Below are positions 33,345 through 47,799 of a DNA stretch of 64,000 nt, in pieces. Position 1 is the first letter of the stretch. Each line of letters opens with the position of its first letter. Below the pieces are notes generated by a model, which was not told the origin of the DNA, made no database searches, and was given only the letters and a program-made list of their open reading frames with translations. The DNA lies in NCBI GenBank assembly GCA_018398815.1, contig CM031616.1:68891643-68955642 (forward strand), read 5' to 3'. The DNA comes from Conus ventricosus. Its lineage: Eukaryota; Mollusca; Gastropoda; Neogastropoda; Conidae. The translations under genes were made by a program, and so were the position numbers.

Positions 33345-33690
33345 TGCAAGTGGCCAAAGTACAATACCACCTTGGTCTTCTCCCTTTTCTGATTTCCTTG
33401 GGGAAAGTATGCGACTAAAGTACAGTACCACCTTGGTCTTCTCCCTTTTCTGATTTCCTTGGGGAAAGTATGCGACTAAAGTACAGTACCACCTTGGTCT
33501 TCTCCCTTTTCCGATTTCCTTGGGGAAAGTATGTGGCCAAAGTACAGTACCACCTTGGCCTTCTCCCCCTTTCTGATCTCCCAGGGGAGAGCATGTGGTC
33601 AAAGTATCGTACCATCCTGGTTTTCTCCCCTGTCTGATCTCTCAGGGGAGAGCATGTGACCCTCACCATGCTGGTCTTCTCCCCTGTCTG
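33345..33690. repeat. 61-bp tandem array, about 6 copies
   Basis: Units share TACCACCTTGGTCTTCTCCC and TTGGGGAAAGTATG. The central copies (33410-33540) are almost identical, the outer ones diverged. Read on the minus strand the frame is open for 99 codons, but 61 is not a multiple of three, so the translation changes each unit. Confidence 0.85.
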
Positions 33691-35175
33691 TGAATGGTCC
33701 TGATCACCACTCACGGTGAATTATTTCACACTCACGGTGAATTATTTCACAGACTGTTGCACAGTAACCTTGTGGCCGTGGATTCTTTCAAGTGCTACTA
33801 AACACATGCTGCACAGGGGGCCTCACTTTTATCGTCTCGTTCAAAAGACTGGCACCAAGACCAAACCTTACTGGACAGACGGAGAAACCCTGATCTGTAC
33901 AAGAATTGGACCATGGACTCGGGTTCCCTCGAGTGCCACATCCTCTGAGCCGTCTTTCCATTGCCCAAAAAACCATGACTGCCAAAAGCCACACCTCACT
34001 GTGGAACTGCCACGGAGAAAGGCAAACAACTTGCAGAGAAAAGATCCGAGTATAACTCGGTCTCGCCTAGCTAAAAACAAACGAAACAAAAAACAACCAT
34101 ATGGATTTATTAAGCATAAAGCAACAAATTAGAACTAAAAAATCATTTTTTAAAAACCCAAACAAACGAAACAAAGTGCAATGGCAAAAGTAAAAAGTAT
34201 TCATTAACTTTGCAAGCATAAACTAGGTGGCAAGAGGATGAAGAGTAATCAGCACAGAAACAGAAAACATCACAAACCGTCCTCTCTGTCTTCTAAAAGC
34301 CTCTTCACATGACCTACCAGAGGCACTGCATTAAGCACAAGAAGGGGGCCTCTCTCTTGCACTTATTTCACTCACCCATGTACTTTCACGATTGCCAATG
34401 ACTGAGGTGATATCACATCCCAAGCTATCCTGCCTGGTTTTCTGTTATTCAACTCACAGGTCATAACTGGTCCCTCTCACCAAAAAAAAAAAAAGAAGAA
34501 GAAAATCCATTTATGGTCCAGTTTACTGTCAAATCATTTGGGTGTTTTGCCAGTTTGGTTCAAAGTAACAAATTCCCTAGGATATTCAACCTGTGAAGTT
34601 CTCCCACGGATGACGTTGAAGCATGTTGCTATGGACGATCACACATCAGCTCTGGTGCTAAAAATGTCACTCTGTTTGAATGAATGATATAGTCTTCACG
34701 CTATCGACTGACTCACTCAAACGCTGTTCAATAACTTTCCAACAGTCAAGCGCAAAAGTAAGCCCTTGTTTACATGGGTGTCCACACATATCCATGACTT
34801 GAAACAGAATGAAGACTTGTTTAACACGGTCAAACGGTCTGATAAGGCTTTGAGAATCTGATGATTAGCAAAGGTTCAGGGAACAGTTTGATGGTTAGGC
34901 ATCATTCACTGTACAACATGACAGTTTGCAAACTTTCACGGAACAATTTCTTTTTCAAACTGTAAGAGTGTAAATTTTCAACAACAAAAAGAGGAAGAAG
35001 TGAATTTCACCAACAGCTGTCCATACCCAACGTCAGAATGGAATGACTGTGCAAAGTTGAAGTTAGACAGGAGCCAGTGTAACAGAAGGATCTCTGGCAG
35101 CCTGTGGGTCGGATCCCTATCAATTTTCCCAATTAAGTTCAAACGATTGCTGTTTTCAGAGATGTAGTGATGATT
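33691..35175. other. No recognised gene
   Basis: An 18-bp CACTCACGGTGAATTATTTC direct repeat at 33709-33750. The remainder is AT-rich and without motifs I can name. Confidence 0.4.
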
Positions 35176-35179
35176 CAAT

Positions 35180-35935
35180 CATGATTGAGGACCGCTGTTT
35201 GGGAGGATGGAGTGACATATTATTCACCATTTAACAAGGACTCTTGTTTTGAAAGATAAAGTGGAATGTGACTGTTGTTCTGGGGGCGGATTTAGTGACA
35301 TATTCACCATAAAACAGACCGTTGTTTTGGGTGATATAGTTACATATTAACCCCTTAACAAGGACCATTGTTTTGGGTGATACAGTGACACATTAGCCCT
35401 TTAAAAAGGGCTGTTGTTTTGAAGGATGTAGTGACACATTCACCGTTTAACTGGGACTGTTGTTTTGGAGGATACAGAGACATACTGACCCCTAATGAGG
35501 ACAACTGTTTGAAAGGATGTAATGGCATATCTATCACTTGACCACCACTATCATCTGGGAGGTATGATAACAAATTCAAATTTGATTAGAACTGTTGTTT
35601 TGTTGAATATATGACATATTAGCCATTAACAAAAACTGTAGTGACATAATTACCATTTTAAGGACTGTTGCTTGGGGGACATAATCACAAATTAATCCCT
35701 TTACAAAAACTGTTGTACCAAAGGACAGTTGTTTATGTGCATCGTTGTACAAGGAAAATCGTAATGAATTAAACCCTTTACAAGGTCTGTTCCTTGGGGG
35801 ATGTAGTGACATTGCAATTTTTGAAGACTGTTGTTTGGAGGATATAGAAATGAACTGACCACTTCACAAGGACTTTTCTTTGGCGGTTGAAGCAACCCAT
35901 TCATTACTAAAAGAGGACTGTTGTTTGGGGTTTAT
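35180..35935. repeat. Degenerate tandem array, GACTGTTGTTTTGGGGGAT-type unit
   Basis: About a dozen diverged units of roughly 60 bp share GACTGTTGTTTTGG, a GAT(A/G)TAGTGACATA segment and an ACC(C)TTTAACAAGG segment. Confidence 0.75.
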
Positions 35936-36419
35936 AAAAAAATCTAATGAAATGTTAGGGGGGGTGGGGGATTAGGGGAATGGGATATAGGATTGTTTAA
36001 ACTGCACATGCACAAAATTCCTTGCAGGTGTGGAAAAAAATCAAGGCAAATGCAGAAATCAAACACATGGTAAAGAAAAGGGAAAAAAAAAAGATAAATC
36101 ATAACTGCACATTTGTGATTTGAAAGTTCCATGCATATTCATGATCTGAATTATGCTGTACATGCCGTAGAGAGCTTGGGATAAACCACATTTAACTTGA
36201 CAGCTTGCAACTGCATTCACATTTGTGAACTGTTCAAAGTCAGTGGACGAAAATGGCACCCATTACCTTTTACACAAGAAAGTGTCAGTTATGTTTACCT
36301 TACATGTTTTTTTTTTTCACACACACACTCAAAAAAAAAGGGTGGGGGAAAAAAAGGGTTAGATTCATCATATTTTAAAGAACCAATTAAAGGGATAAAT
36401 TTATCTCCCAGGTAAATCA

Positions 36420-36690
36420 ACAAATATATATTTCTGACTTTCTTCTGGAATTCTTTTTTTCATTTACATGGCCAGTGAAAAGAGAAGAAGAAAAAAAAAA
36501 TCACAAAATATCACTATCCACTTACAGTAAATACACGTCGAACCAGTTGTAGCAATTCAACTTCATTATCATGGCACTTCAGTCATTGTGAAATATGAAT
36601 TCAAGTCCAGACGTGAGATGAAAAAAACAAAAAAACAAAAAAGAAAAGTAAACATAAAGAAAGCTAGGTCGAGGCTGGGAGGATAGAGGG

Positions 36691-36753
<63 letters not shown>

Positions 36754-37640
36754 CTCTCTTGTGACCAAACGCTTCTTCTTCAACCAGAGTTGCCGTGAAG
36801 ATATACACAGAATTCATTCAAGCAAGAAGCAACTGAAAATAAAAAGCTGACATTAAAACGTAGCAAAACAAAACAAGCAAACAAAAAACACCTTCATTTA
36901 CCTTTGTAAAGACAAAACTGCCCTTCGAAACATAACTGCTTAAACAAAAGCACAAACAAAAATGTGGACAGAACTGATATACATTTGCACGCAACAGACT
37001 GTTGTACAAACCCTGCTCTTATTAATAAAGCACTGATCATTACATATGGATCCTGCAGGACTAATCTGAATATTCAAGGTCGCAGGGTCACATGCGTTCA
37101 ACATGATGCTTTGCTAGAAGATTATCTAGTGCCGTTAGATACAGCAGAGGTCAGTCAACACTGGTCTCAATAGCATGACGATAACCTTTATGCAAATTTT
37201 ACGTTTCTAATCAACACATTTCTTTTCTCTGTGTTAAAAACATTCATTGTTGACCTTTGCGTTTTGACTACAAAAAAAGACAAAAAAATACAAAACAAAA
37301 CATTACTTATGATGTGTAGAGGAGAAAGAATATCTAAATTACATGTCAGCTTTTTTTTTTTTTAAATCCGACTTTGAATAATAACTGCCAGTGAGGATAC
37401 AGCCAATGAAAAAGGAATCAGGAGCATGCACTGCGATCCTCTTATCTTGACAGTTGTCAACCTCTTTGCATTCATGTACCCTTGGTCGCAATGCACTTTG
37501 GGGACATTGATTTTCTTCATATGAATACCAGTTAACATGAACAAATTGATGTTATCTCCTGAAGCTTGTGAACAGGATTCTATTGCATATTTCTTTTCTG
37601 ACACTGATTGTAAGTATATATGTATATATATGTTTATCTC
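36420..37640. other. No recognised gene; (GA)n at 36692-36750
   Basis: A near-perfect GA microsatellite is the only clear feature. Confidence 0.5.
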
Positions 37641-37647
37641 TCTCTCC

Positions 37648-37951
37648 CACCTTGGCTTAAGGCTGTGTCAGGCCAATTGACATAGGCTAGAACACCAAGG
37701 CTACACCAATTTTGTTTTATGCTCTGCATAGTTATGCGGGGATTGTCTTCAGTTGTGACAAGCTCCTAGCATAACACTATCAGTCTCCCAAATCCCCTGA
37801 AGTCGGAGTGTGGCTGCCCATGTGGCAGGGTAATCAAAAACGGTCACACATAATGTTCTCATCCCTAGCTGATGCATTTGTACCATAGTGTTCAAGTGCT
37901 TCGGCTGTTCAGATGATCCCTGGAGTCTTTTAGCCAGGGTACGACAACAAC
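37648..37951 (+). mobile_element. SINE-like retroposon copy (same family as 28506)
   Basis: Homologous to 28506-28812 along its length, ending CCAGGGTACGACAACAA. ATCTCTCTCTC on both sides (about 37635 and 37951) fits a target duplication but lies in a CT repeat. Confidence 0.8.
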
Positions 37952-38015
37952 ATCTCTCTCTCTATATATATATATATATACACACACACTGATATATCCA
38001 TCTATCTATCTATCT
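37952..38015. repeat. CT/TA/CA/ATCT microsatellites
   Basis: Adjacent short tracts: (CT)n, (TA)n, (CA)n and (ATCT)n. Confidence 0.85.
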
Positions 38016-40545
<2,530 letters not shown>

Positions 40546-40589
40546 AGCTACAACCTGTTCTGATGGGCAGCAGAAAGATCAACGATCAC

Positions 40590-40925
40590 ACTGAGCGCCT
40601 TTCTTACACTACAGTACCAGCGGAAATACAACATGATGACGATTACACTGACAGCCTTTCTTACACTACAGTACCAGCGGAAATACAACATGATGACGAT
40701 TACACTGACAGCCTTTCTTACACTACAGTACCAGCGGAAATACAACATGATGACGATTACACTGACAGCCTTTCTTACACTACAGTACCAGCGGAAATAC
40801 AACATGATGACGATCACACTGACAGCCTTTCTTACACTACAGTACCAGCGGAAATACAACATGATGACGATCACACTGACAGCCTTTCTTACACTACAGT
40901 ACCAGCGGAAATACAACATGGTGAG
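40590..40925. repeat. 57-bp tandem array, 6 near-identical copies
   Basis: Units contain GACAGCCTTTCTTACACTAC and GTACCAGCGGAAATACAACA then TGATGACGAT. The period of 57 is a multiple of three, so several frames on both strands stay open. Diverged outer units extend both ways (to about 40470 and 41105). Confidence 0.9.
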
Positions 40926-41114
40926 ACAGGCAGCGTAAAGGCCTGCTGCTGCTACATCAGGTGTCTGTTTACCAGTACCAACCCACCAGAACTACAACTC
41001 ACTGTGATGGGACAGCGAAGAGGCCAGACTATATCGGATGTCTGACTTACTCTATAACACCATCAGAACTACAACCATTTTGAGATGGGCAGCGAAAAGG
41101 TCAGACTTTACATT

Positions 41115-41190
41115 GGGTGCTGGCCAGCAGAATTTGAACTTGCAGTTCAGACAGCCAGCACAGCGCTTTACCCGCTAAGCCAAATGTGCA
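41115..41190 (-). repeat. Degenerate tRNA-like sequence
   Basis: On the minus strand TGGCTTAGCGGGTAAAGCG resembles an A-box arm, and AAGTTCAAATTC resembles a B box 35-40 nt later. It sits at the edge of the diverged 57-bp array and may be a decayed SINE head. Confidence 0.4.
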
Positions 41191-42060
41191 CCTTGCTGAG
41201 GCATCATGCTAAAGCTTAGCTACCACTAATCAAGATTAAGTGCTTGTTGTCTGTTCGCTTGTTCATTTTTTTCTTTAATGGCACACACACACACAAACAC
41301 ACACACACAAGCAGCCACTAAATCAATCTTGAATCATGAACATTCATAACCGTTTCACCTTCTCTCGTTAACCCTTTCAGCACCAACCAGCAACAACACA
41401 AACCATGAAACTGTAGTTGTCGATCTGCACCACCATGGCAGACCACTGTATGTCCTTACCCATGAAGAAGACATGATAGTGAGTGAACGTCGGTTAATCT
41501 TCATTGCCCGAGACCAGAACACCCTATTTTTCAGAACTTAGTCCCAAGTCATTTCTGCCGACACTGTTCAAGTCATTCTACAGCCATCTGGCGGTTAGAA
41601 TTGTTTTTGTTGATGTTGTTTTTAAGCATTTTTGCCGAGCATTTCACGCTCATAGCATAGTTTTTGCTGAAAGCTCATTCGGCAGCATAATTTTTGGCCG
41701 ATTCATCACTGTCAGTGGTTCATTTTCACTGAGAAAGGCATCAACTTGTATTTCATATAACATAACTGAATGATTTACTGTGGTATTTTGAAAACAAAAA
41801 AAACAAAAAAAAGATTCAGAGATGGGCTGTGGTGCTTCTTTCTATGCCTCTTGTTTGGTGAGAAAAATATCTCTTTTCTGTATTGTTTTCTTGTTTTGCA
41901 GTGTATTTATGCGACATTTTGTGAAATTTTCTCTGTAGTAGCACAAGTCCCATCAGCAGTAAATTACAAAATTCTGAGTATTCTTTTGAACTAATTTACT
42001 GTCAGACTGCATTTTTGAAAACACTAAAAAAAAAAAAAAAAAATCAAAAAAAAAAAATCA
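41191..42060. other. No recognised gene
   Basis: AT-rich sequence with a CA tract at 41281-41310 and A-runs near 42025-42058. Confidence 0.4.
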
Positions 42061-42159
42061 ATTTATTGTCTTGAAGTCGCTTGTATCCGCAAATCTATGG
42101 GAGACTGTTGCTGGAAGGATGAGGTAGCATCCGCCAAAGGGGGACCACTCATTCTTGTT

Positions 42160-42425
42160 GGCTCCACAACTAAAAAGTATTGTCGTCAGTAGAGGGCTTA
42201 TAAGAGATGGTGTCCTATGTATGTTGGATCAAGACAGGTGCGACAGAACACAACCAAAGTGACTTTGCAGCGGTGCAGTGTCTCCTCCGGAGGGTTGCTT
42301 CATGCCGGTGGTAGTGGGACTGCAGAAAGACAAGCTGGAGCATGGATGTGGGTGGGGATCCTGAGTGACAGTAACTCCCACGGAGGTGGCACAGACGACA
42401 AGACAGCAAAAAGAAAAAAAAAACT
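42160..42425 (+). mobile_element. 5'-truncated copy of the 930-bp SINE
   Basis: Shares GTCGTCAGTAGAGGGCTTA, AAAGTGACTTTGCAGCGGTG, CAGTGTCTCCTCCGGAGGG and GAGGTGGCACAGACGACAAG with 12161-12470 (reverse) and 55785-56062. It ends in an A-rich tail at 42405-42423. Confidence 0.75.
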
Positions 42426-43540
42426 TTCCAGCTGTGCACAGCAGCTGTACCAGTGCACTACGCTGCCTTTGGAGAATCAGCGCTGAAAGGGTTAAAGAGC
42501 CGGACGACCAAACAAACGTTCTGTTCAGAAAAACGCTAACCTCAACAAGACGGTGCATAATTACAGACGATGTCGCAATGCATATACGTCTTTTAACAGA
42601 CAAAAAATACAAGCAATATTAATACACTAAAAAAAAAATTAAAAAAAACGACAGAAAATGATTGTGGAAGCATGAAGAGTTATGCATCCATGTATGAATC
42701 AAAACGCAAGTTATAAGCATTTGTGCGGCAAAACATTTCATCAAGTTCTTGCAAAAAAACAATTACACAACAAAAACATGTTACAACACTAATAAAAACT
42801 AATTAAAAAACATGCTTAAACACTGTACAAATAAACAAAGATATACAAAAATAGGTAGCTCTTGAATTCTTCAACTTCTTTGACACATTTGCACAAATCA
42901 TCATCTCACAGATTATTGTTAAATACTATCTTTAATTTAAAAAAAAAAATTCAAGCACATTTACATTCATATAATCTCTTGAAGGTATGGTCATGTCGAA
43001 AACCATTGACAAAAAGAATTACATAAGGCTTTTTCAAATAACTGTACATGGAGAAACAAATAAAGCAGGTCATTCCTCACTTTGAAAAGGAAAAAAAAAT
43101 TTCACAAAATAGCAAAGAGCAAAAACAAAAAACAAACAAAAAAAACTGAAAGAAAAACTGCACCAGACCAATACCAAAAACAAATCTCTCAAGTTAAGGT
43201 TATTACTTTTACAACTATCTCTCTCTCTCAAATACACACACACAAGCGCACCAGTGTGTGCGCAAGCGTTCGCACATGAGCGTGCGCACACACACACACA
43301 CACGCACCGTGTGCTCCATGCAAAGTGTAACTAGTAATTAAACAGAAAAATCACATACACACTCGATGAAAGCAACATGATCAGACGCTCCCAAAATATT
43401 CTTATGAAACAGATAAACATGCTCAACTTGAGAGGCAGACAAGCATAAATTAAGCCTTCACCTTAATTAAGTACAATGGCAGCCAACTACAGACATCAAA
43501 CAATGAATAAGCTGAGAACAGTCAACCATGTTTTTTTTAT
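42426..43540. other. AT-rich, no recognised gene
   Basis: CA/CG tract at 43230-43305 and long A-rich stretches. Nothing else recognised. Confidence 0.4.
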
Positions 43541-43544
43541 GTTG

Positions 43545-44200
43545 AGAACAGACAACTGGGTTTCATGCTGAGAACAGACAACTGGGTTTCATGCTGAGAA
43601 CAGACAACTGGGTTTCATACTGAGAACAGACAACTGGGTTTCATGCTGAGGACAGACAACTGGGTTTCACGCCGAGAACAGACAACTGGGTTTCACGCTG
43701 AGAACAGGCAACTGGGTTTCATACTGGGGACTGATGGCCAGGTTTCAGCTTCAGAACAGATGACAAAGACACGGTTTGACAGAAGAGAGCAAAATTTCAA
43801 AGAGACAATAGATAGCAAAATTTCAAAGAGACAATAGATAGCAAAATTTCAAAGAGACAACAGATAGCAAAATTTCAAGCAGACAACAGATGACCAAGTT
43901 TCTAGTTAACAAAAGATGACCAACAAGATGACAACAGTTGACCCAGTTTCATGCTGACAACAGTTGACCCAGTTTCAAACCGAGAACAGATGACCCAGTT
44001 TCATGCTGACAACAGATGACCCAGTTTCATGCTGAGAAAAGATGACCCAGTTTCACGCTGAAAACAGATGACCCAGTTTCAAGCAGAGTACAGGATATGT
44101 GTTTCAAGTTGAGAACAGTTGACAAGAGTTTCAAGCAGAATCTTAAACTGGTAAACAGTGAATAGAGTTTTAAGCTGAAAGCAGTTGGTAAGAGTTTCAA
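43545..44200. repeat. 26-bp tandem array, about 20 copies
   Basis: The unit CTGAGAACAGACAACTGGGT plus TTCATG repeats with a 26-bp period (for example 43568 and 43594). It becomes degenerate after 43740, with GACAACAGATGACCCAGTTT-type units to about 44200. Confidence 0.85.
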
Positions 44201-44209
44201 GCTGTGACC

Positions 44210-45795
44210 GGTTGATCCACACACACGCGCACGCATGCACGCACGCACAGACACACACACACACAGAGAAATGAAATTTTTTAAACCCAAAAAACACCTA
44301 CACACAATCTCAGCCACTTAATTCATCTCGATCAAAGCCAGGTTTAGAAACAGGCACATGAATCAGGATATTTGATGACCAACGGAGACAAAAAAACGGA
44401 GACAAAAAACAAACGCTCTGAAATCTAGCACCGTGCCATCATCAAAACGCTAAAGCATTTTCAAACGAAGGGACAGAACCGTTTCTTTGCATCAAAGAGA
44501 CGAGGAGGAAATCAGCTGCTGCAAGACCGTGCAGCCTCCACTGAGGTGGTCACAGGCACACTCACTCATCACATTTGGCGCTCGAGTTGTCGGAACGATA
44601 AAAAGACGGAGGCTGCTGCCCAGAGTGCAGGACTTAGCCACAGGCACTGGAAGTCAGGAAAGACGGGTCCCAAAAATCTTTCACCAAAAAAAAAAAAAGA
44701 ATTTTTTTTTTAACGAGCAACAGTTTTTTTCCCCCCAGTCACATTTCAGGACGGTATAGAAGCTTGAAAAAGAAGGCTGTTTTGACATAACTTGAAAGTG
44801 AGATTATGAAAAAAAGAACTGTTTCAAATATTTCAAAGACATGTGTCCAAAACGCTCACACACTTGCACGTGACCAGGGCGTACCCGTGCACATCCACCT
44901 ACATACATCATCAGATCAGTTATGCACTGAGAAAAGAATAAAGTTTCATCTCCAAGACAAACATGAAGCCATATCAGCCGTGAATTTATCATCAGCATCA
45001 CTGGACTTTGGTGAAAGTCAGCAGCTGATAGACAAAGACCACACTTACTCTCTGCTTTCGAAAGATGATTCTTCCTAAGAACCGACGATAAGATATCAAA
45101 CACACACACAAACTTCAGATAGATCTAGTATTTGCAAGCGTGGAGAAAATATTTCTTGTTTAAATTAACAGAAAAGGGAATGTGCTTTCATTCAAAAAAG
45201 AAAAAAAAGGCCCACAAAGAGATCAAAATGAGGCAAGCAAATACAGCATCTCATAAACAATATTCACACACAGGTGTTGTGTGTGTGCGGGGGAGGGGGG
45301 GGGGGGGGGCGGAGAATGGCTGCAATTATCATGTTTGCTCCTTTTTCTTTTCTTTTTTAAAGTATCTTAAGACTGGAAACAGGTGAAAACTGCTGCCGAC
45401 AGACAGATATCCACCATAATGAGAACGAAAAATAAAGAACCTTCAAATGGAACGAAGCAAACATGACATCTTGTGTAGTCATAAAGTGTGTCATTTACGC
45501 ATTTAATTAAATGAATTCCTCTGCAGCTACTCATCCACCTACATCAAAATATGCAAAAACTCAAATCTGAAAAAAAATGAGGGTGAAAAAACAAAAATGG
45601 AATGAAGCGCTACAAAGAAGCAAAAGAAGATACAAAACAAATAAATGGAATGTTTTTTTTTCCCCAGCTGAATTCTTAAATCTTCAAATGTCTCGTATAT
45701 TGTACATTCCACTCATCCAACAGGCCAATAACCCCACAGTAGTACCCTGAAAACTCTTGAAACAAATCTGTGAATAATGAGGTTTCAGGTTTGAA
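44210..45795. other. No recognised gene
   Basis: CA/CG tract at 44216-44265, a G run at 45288-45310, and AT-rich sequence. Confidence 0.4.
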
Positions 45796-45799
45796 TGCC

Positions 45800-46248
45800 A
45801 ACACAAAAAAACACCACCAAAAAAAAAGAAAGAAAATTCTTTAAATTCCTTGTCAGAACAAAGAAAAACTTAACTTGACAGAACAAGACAACTGACAATT
45901 CAAAAAAACATTTCTTGAATAGGACAAAGAAACACTTGACAGAACCAGACAACCAATAACCATAAAAATTTCTGTTCACAACAAAGAAAAATTTGACAGA
46001 ACCAGACAACCAAAAACCATAGAAATTTCTGTTAGAACAAAGAAAAATTTGACAGAACCAGACAACCAATAAACCATAGAAATTTCTGTTCAGAACAAAG
46101 AAAAATTTGACAGAACCAGGCAACTAATAACCATAAAAAATTTCTGTTCAGAACAAAGAAAAACTTGACAGAACAAGACAACCAATAACTGGAGAAAAAA
46201 AATCTATCCTGATCAGAACAAAGAAACACTTGACAGAAACCAGACAAC
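45800..46248. repeat. 57-bp tandem array starting just after the gene's stop codon
   Basis: About eight units share CAGACAACCAATAACCATA and AAATTTCTGTTCAGAACAAA plus GAAAAATTTGACAGAAC. The first unit begins about 9 bp downstream of the stop codon at 46257, on the gene's 3' side, so the array would lie in the 3' UTR. Confidence 0.85.
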
Positions 46249-46256
46249 CCGATGAC

Positions 46257-46416
46257 TTATAAGCCTTCGTCGTCGCGGAAATCATCGTCCACTTCATCCA
46301 ACTTGAAGGGTCGGTTGGTGCGTCTGAAGCTCTTCCTCCTCAGAGCTATGCAGGTGAAGACAACGCCAGGATGGTGCCCAAAAGCAGGCAGCCCACACCG
46401 ATGCCGGCCACGGTGT
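46257..46416 (-). CDS. Host gene terminal exon F (transmembrane segment and tail)
   Basis: 160 nt to a TAA stop at 46257. Acceptor GGAAGCCTTCCTTCAG-like, ending CTTCAG. It reads DTVAGIGVGCLLLGTILA, then, after a 1-nt gap in the CTGGCGTTGTC stretch, VFTCIALRRKSFRRTNRPFK and LDEVDDDFRDDEGL. The hydrophobic run is the membrane span; Arg/Lys after it mark the cytoplasmic side. As written, the frame from the acceptor hits TAG within the span. One missing base restores continuity, so this is a consensus error, a polymorphism or a truncating mutation. Confidence 0.8.
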
Positions 46417-46502
46417 CTGAAGGAAGGCAGAAGCAAAAATGATCATTCAGACACACGTACAAACGGCTGTGCAATATGAAAAGTTAAATACTGTTTTTTT
46501 TC

Positions 46503-46531
46503 CGGGGGGGGGGGGGGGGGGGGGGGGGGGG
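46503..46531. repeat. Poly-G tract
   Basis: An uninterrupted G run of almost 30 nt in the last intron, after CTGTTTTTTTTCC. Confidence 0.85.
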
Positions 46532-46629
46532 TTGCCACACATAACTGCTTCTTTCTTTCTTTCTGCGTACGCAGGCTGATACTCCTGCGGACACTCCCTG
46601 TATAGCAGGCAGTGGAGTTTTTGTGTGTA

Positions 46630-46950
46630 TGACCCTTTTCTATCCCGCCATTAAGGCAGCCATACTCCATCTTCGGGGAAGGTGCATGCTATGTGTCACG
46701 TGTCATCCATACCAACGGCCAAACTGGCCTTCTCTTCCGAAAGTTGGTGATGGGATTTTACGTGTGTGCAAGATGTTGTGCGTGCGTTCACACACGGAAC
46801 CTCGGTTTATAGTCTCATTCGAAGGACTGTATGGGGAATGGAGTCAGAACCAATGTTAACTCCGAGGGAAAAATCCCCCTATTCGAAATTCGAACCCGCA
46901 ACCCCAGGATCACGAGTCCGGCGCTCTACCAACTGAGCTATTCCGGCCCC
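46630..46950 (-). mobile_element. tRNA-derived SINE (family of 50108)
   Basis: On the minus strand the head reads GGAATAGCTCAGTTGGTAGA then GCGCCGGACTCG, with B box GGGTTCGAATTT, followed by a body sharing AACATTGGTTCTGACTCC and TTTTACGTGTGTGCAAGATG (given here on either strand) with 50108-50405. The cloverleaf-like head is truncated, so it is not a functional tRNA gene. It sits in the last intron of the host gene. Confidence 0.85.
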
Positions 46951-47044
46951 CACACATAACTGCTTATGTGGCACATTACGCAATGCTTGTATGTAAACGT
47001 TAAGACTGAATTAATGTCCTTTCTAAAGAAAAGAAATTGCAATA

Positions 47045-47140
47045 TGAAAAGTTAAATATTGTTGCGCGCGTGCGTGCGTGCGTGCGTGTGTGCGTGCGTG
47101 CGTGCGCGTGTGTGTGTGTGTGTGTGCGCGCGCGCATGGT
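47045..47140. repeat. (CGTG)n/(GT)n/(CG)n tract
   Basis: CGTGCGTGCG repeats, GT repeats and GCGCGCGC; a possible Z-DNA former. Confidence 0.9.
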
Positions 47141-47315
47141 GTGTTTGCACACATACTTAATTCAATGACACATTACTGACAGCTTGTATGTAAATGTTAA
47201 GACTGAGTTAATGTCCTTTACAACGAACAGAAATTCTGCAATGTTTACTTCCATTTCTCTAACCAAACACCAGTCTTATTGAACTTCTGTTACTGTCACT
47301 GTCTTGGAGGGTTCT

Positions 47316-47340
47316 CCCCCCCCCCCCCCCCCCCCCCCCC
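47316..47340. repeat. Poly-C tract, 25 nt
   Basis: Uninterrupted C run in the last intron. Confidence 0.9.
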
Positions 47341-47454
47341 ATTTTTCTCAGACTCTCCTTATCTTTAGAAAAAGAGTACATAATACTTTTACTTTTAAAC
47401 TGGAGCGCAGCATTATGTGTTAGGTAGGATTCTATGCCAAATAACCACTTGTAA

Positions 47455-47605
47455 GAAAGAGAGAAAAAGATAAAGACAGAAATAAAGAAAGAAAGAAAGA
47501 AAAGAAGAGAAGAAATAAAGAAAGAAAGAAAGAAAGAAAGGAAAGAAAGAAAGGGGAAAAAAGTCAAAAAGAAGAAAGAAAGAATGAAAAAAAGAAAGAA
47601 AAACC
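47455..47605. repeat. (GAAA)n polypurine tract
   Basis: Imperfect GAAA/GAAAGAAA repeats over about 150 bp. Confidence 0.85.
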
Positions 47606-47799
47606 AACAAAAACAAGAACAAGGCAGACTGAGTACCATAGTTTTGGAGCTACACAGAGCTTCATGAATGTTGCACACCCTCTCACCTCTGACTTTGAAG
47701 AACCAGAGAGACAGGTTGCCAGCTGGATTCACATGCGATGAATCCTTGCAACAGCACAATGGAAAGCTCAGGGTAAGGAAGAGTAGGAGAAGAGACTTC

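Noticed and set aside
33303..33714. Overlapping 99-codon minus-strand ORFs
   Set aside because: Translation of the 61-bp array; the frame changes each unit and no gene context exists.
43545..44200. CRISPR-like repeat array
   Set aside because: Units are head-to-tail with no unique spacers, and the sequence is eukaryotic.
46870..46950. tRNA gene on the minus strand
   Set aside because: It has A and B boxes but continues into a SINE body shared with 50108-50405, and the acceptor arm does not pair convincingly. The same reasoning applies to 13015-13087 and 50108-50180.
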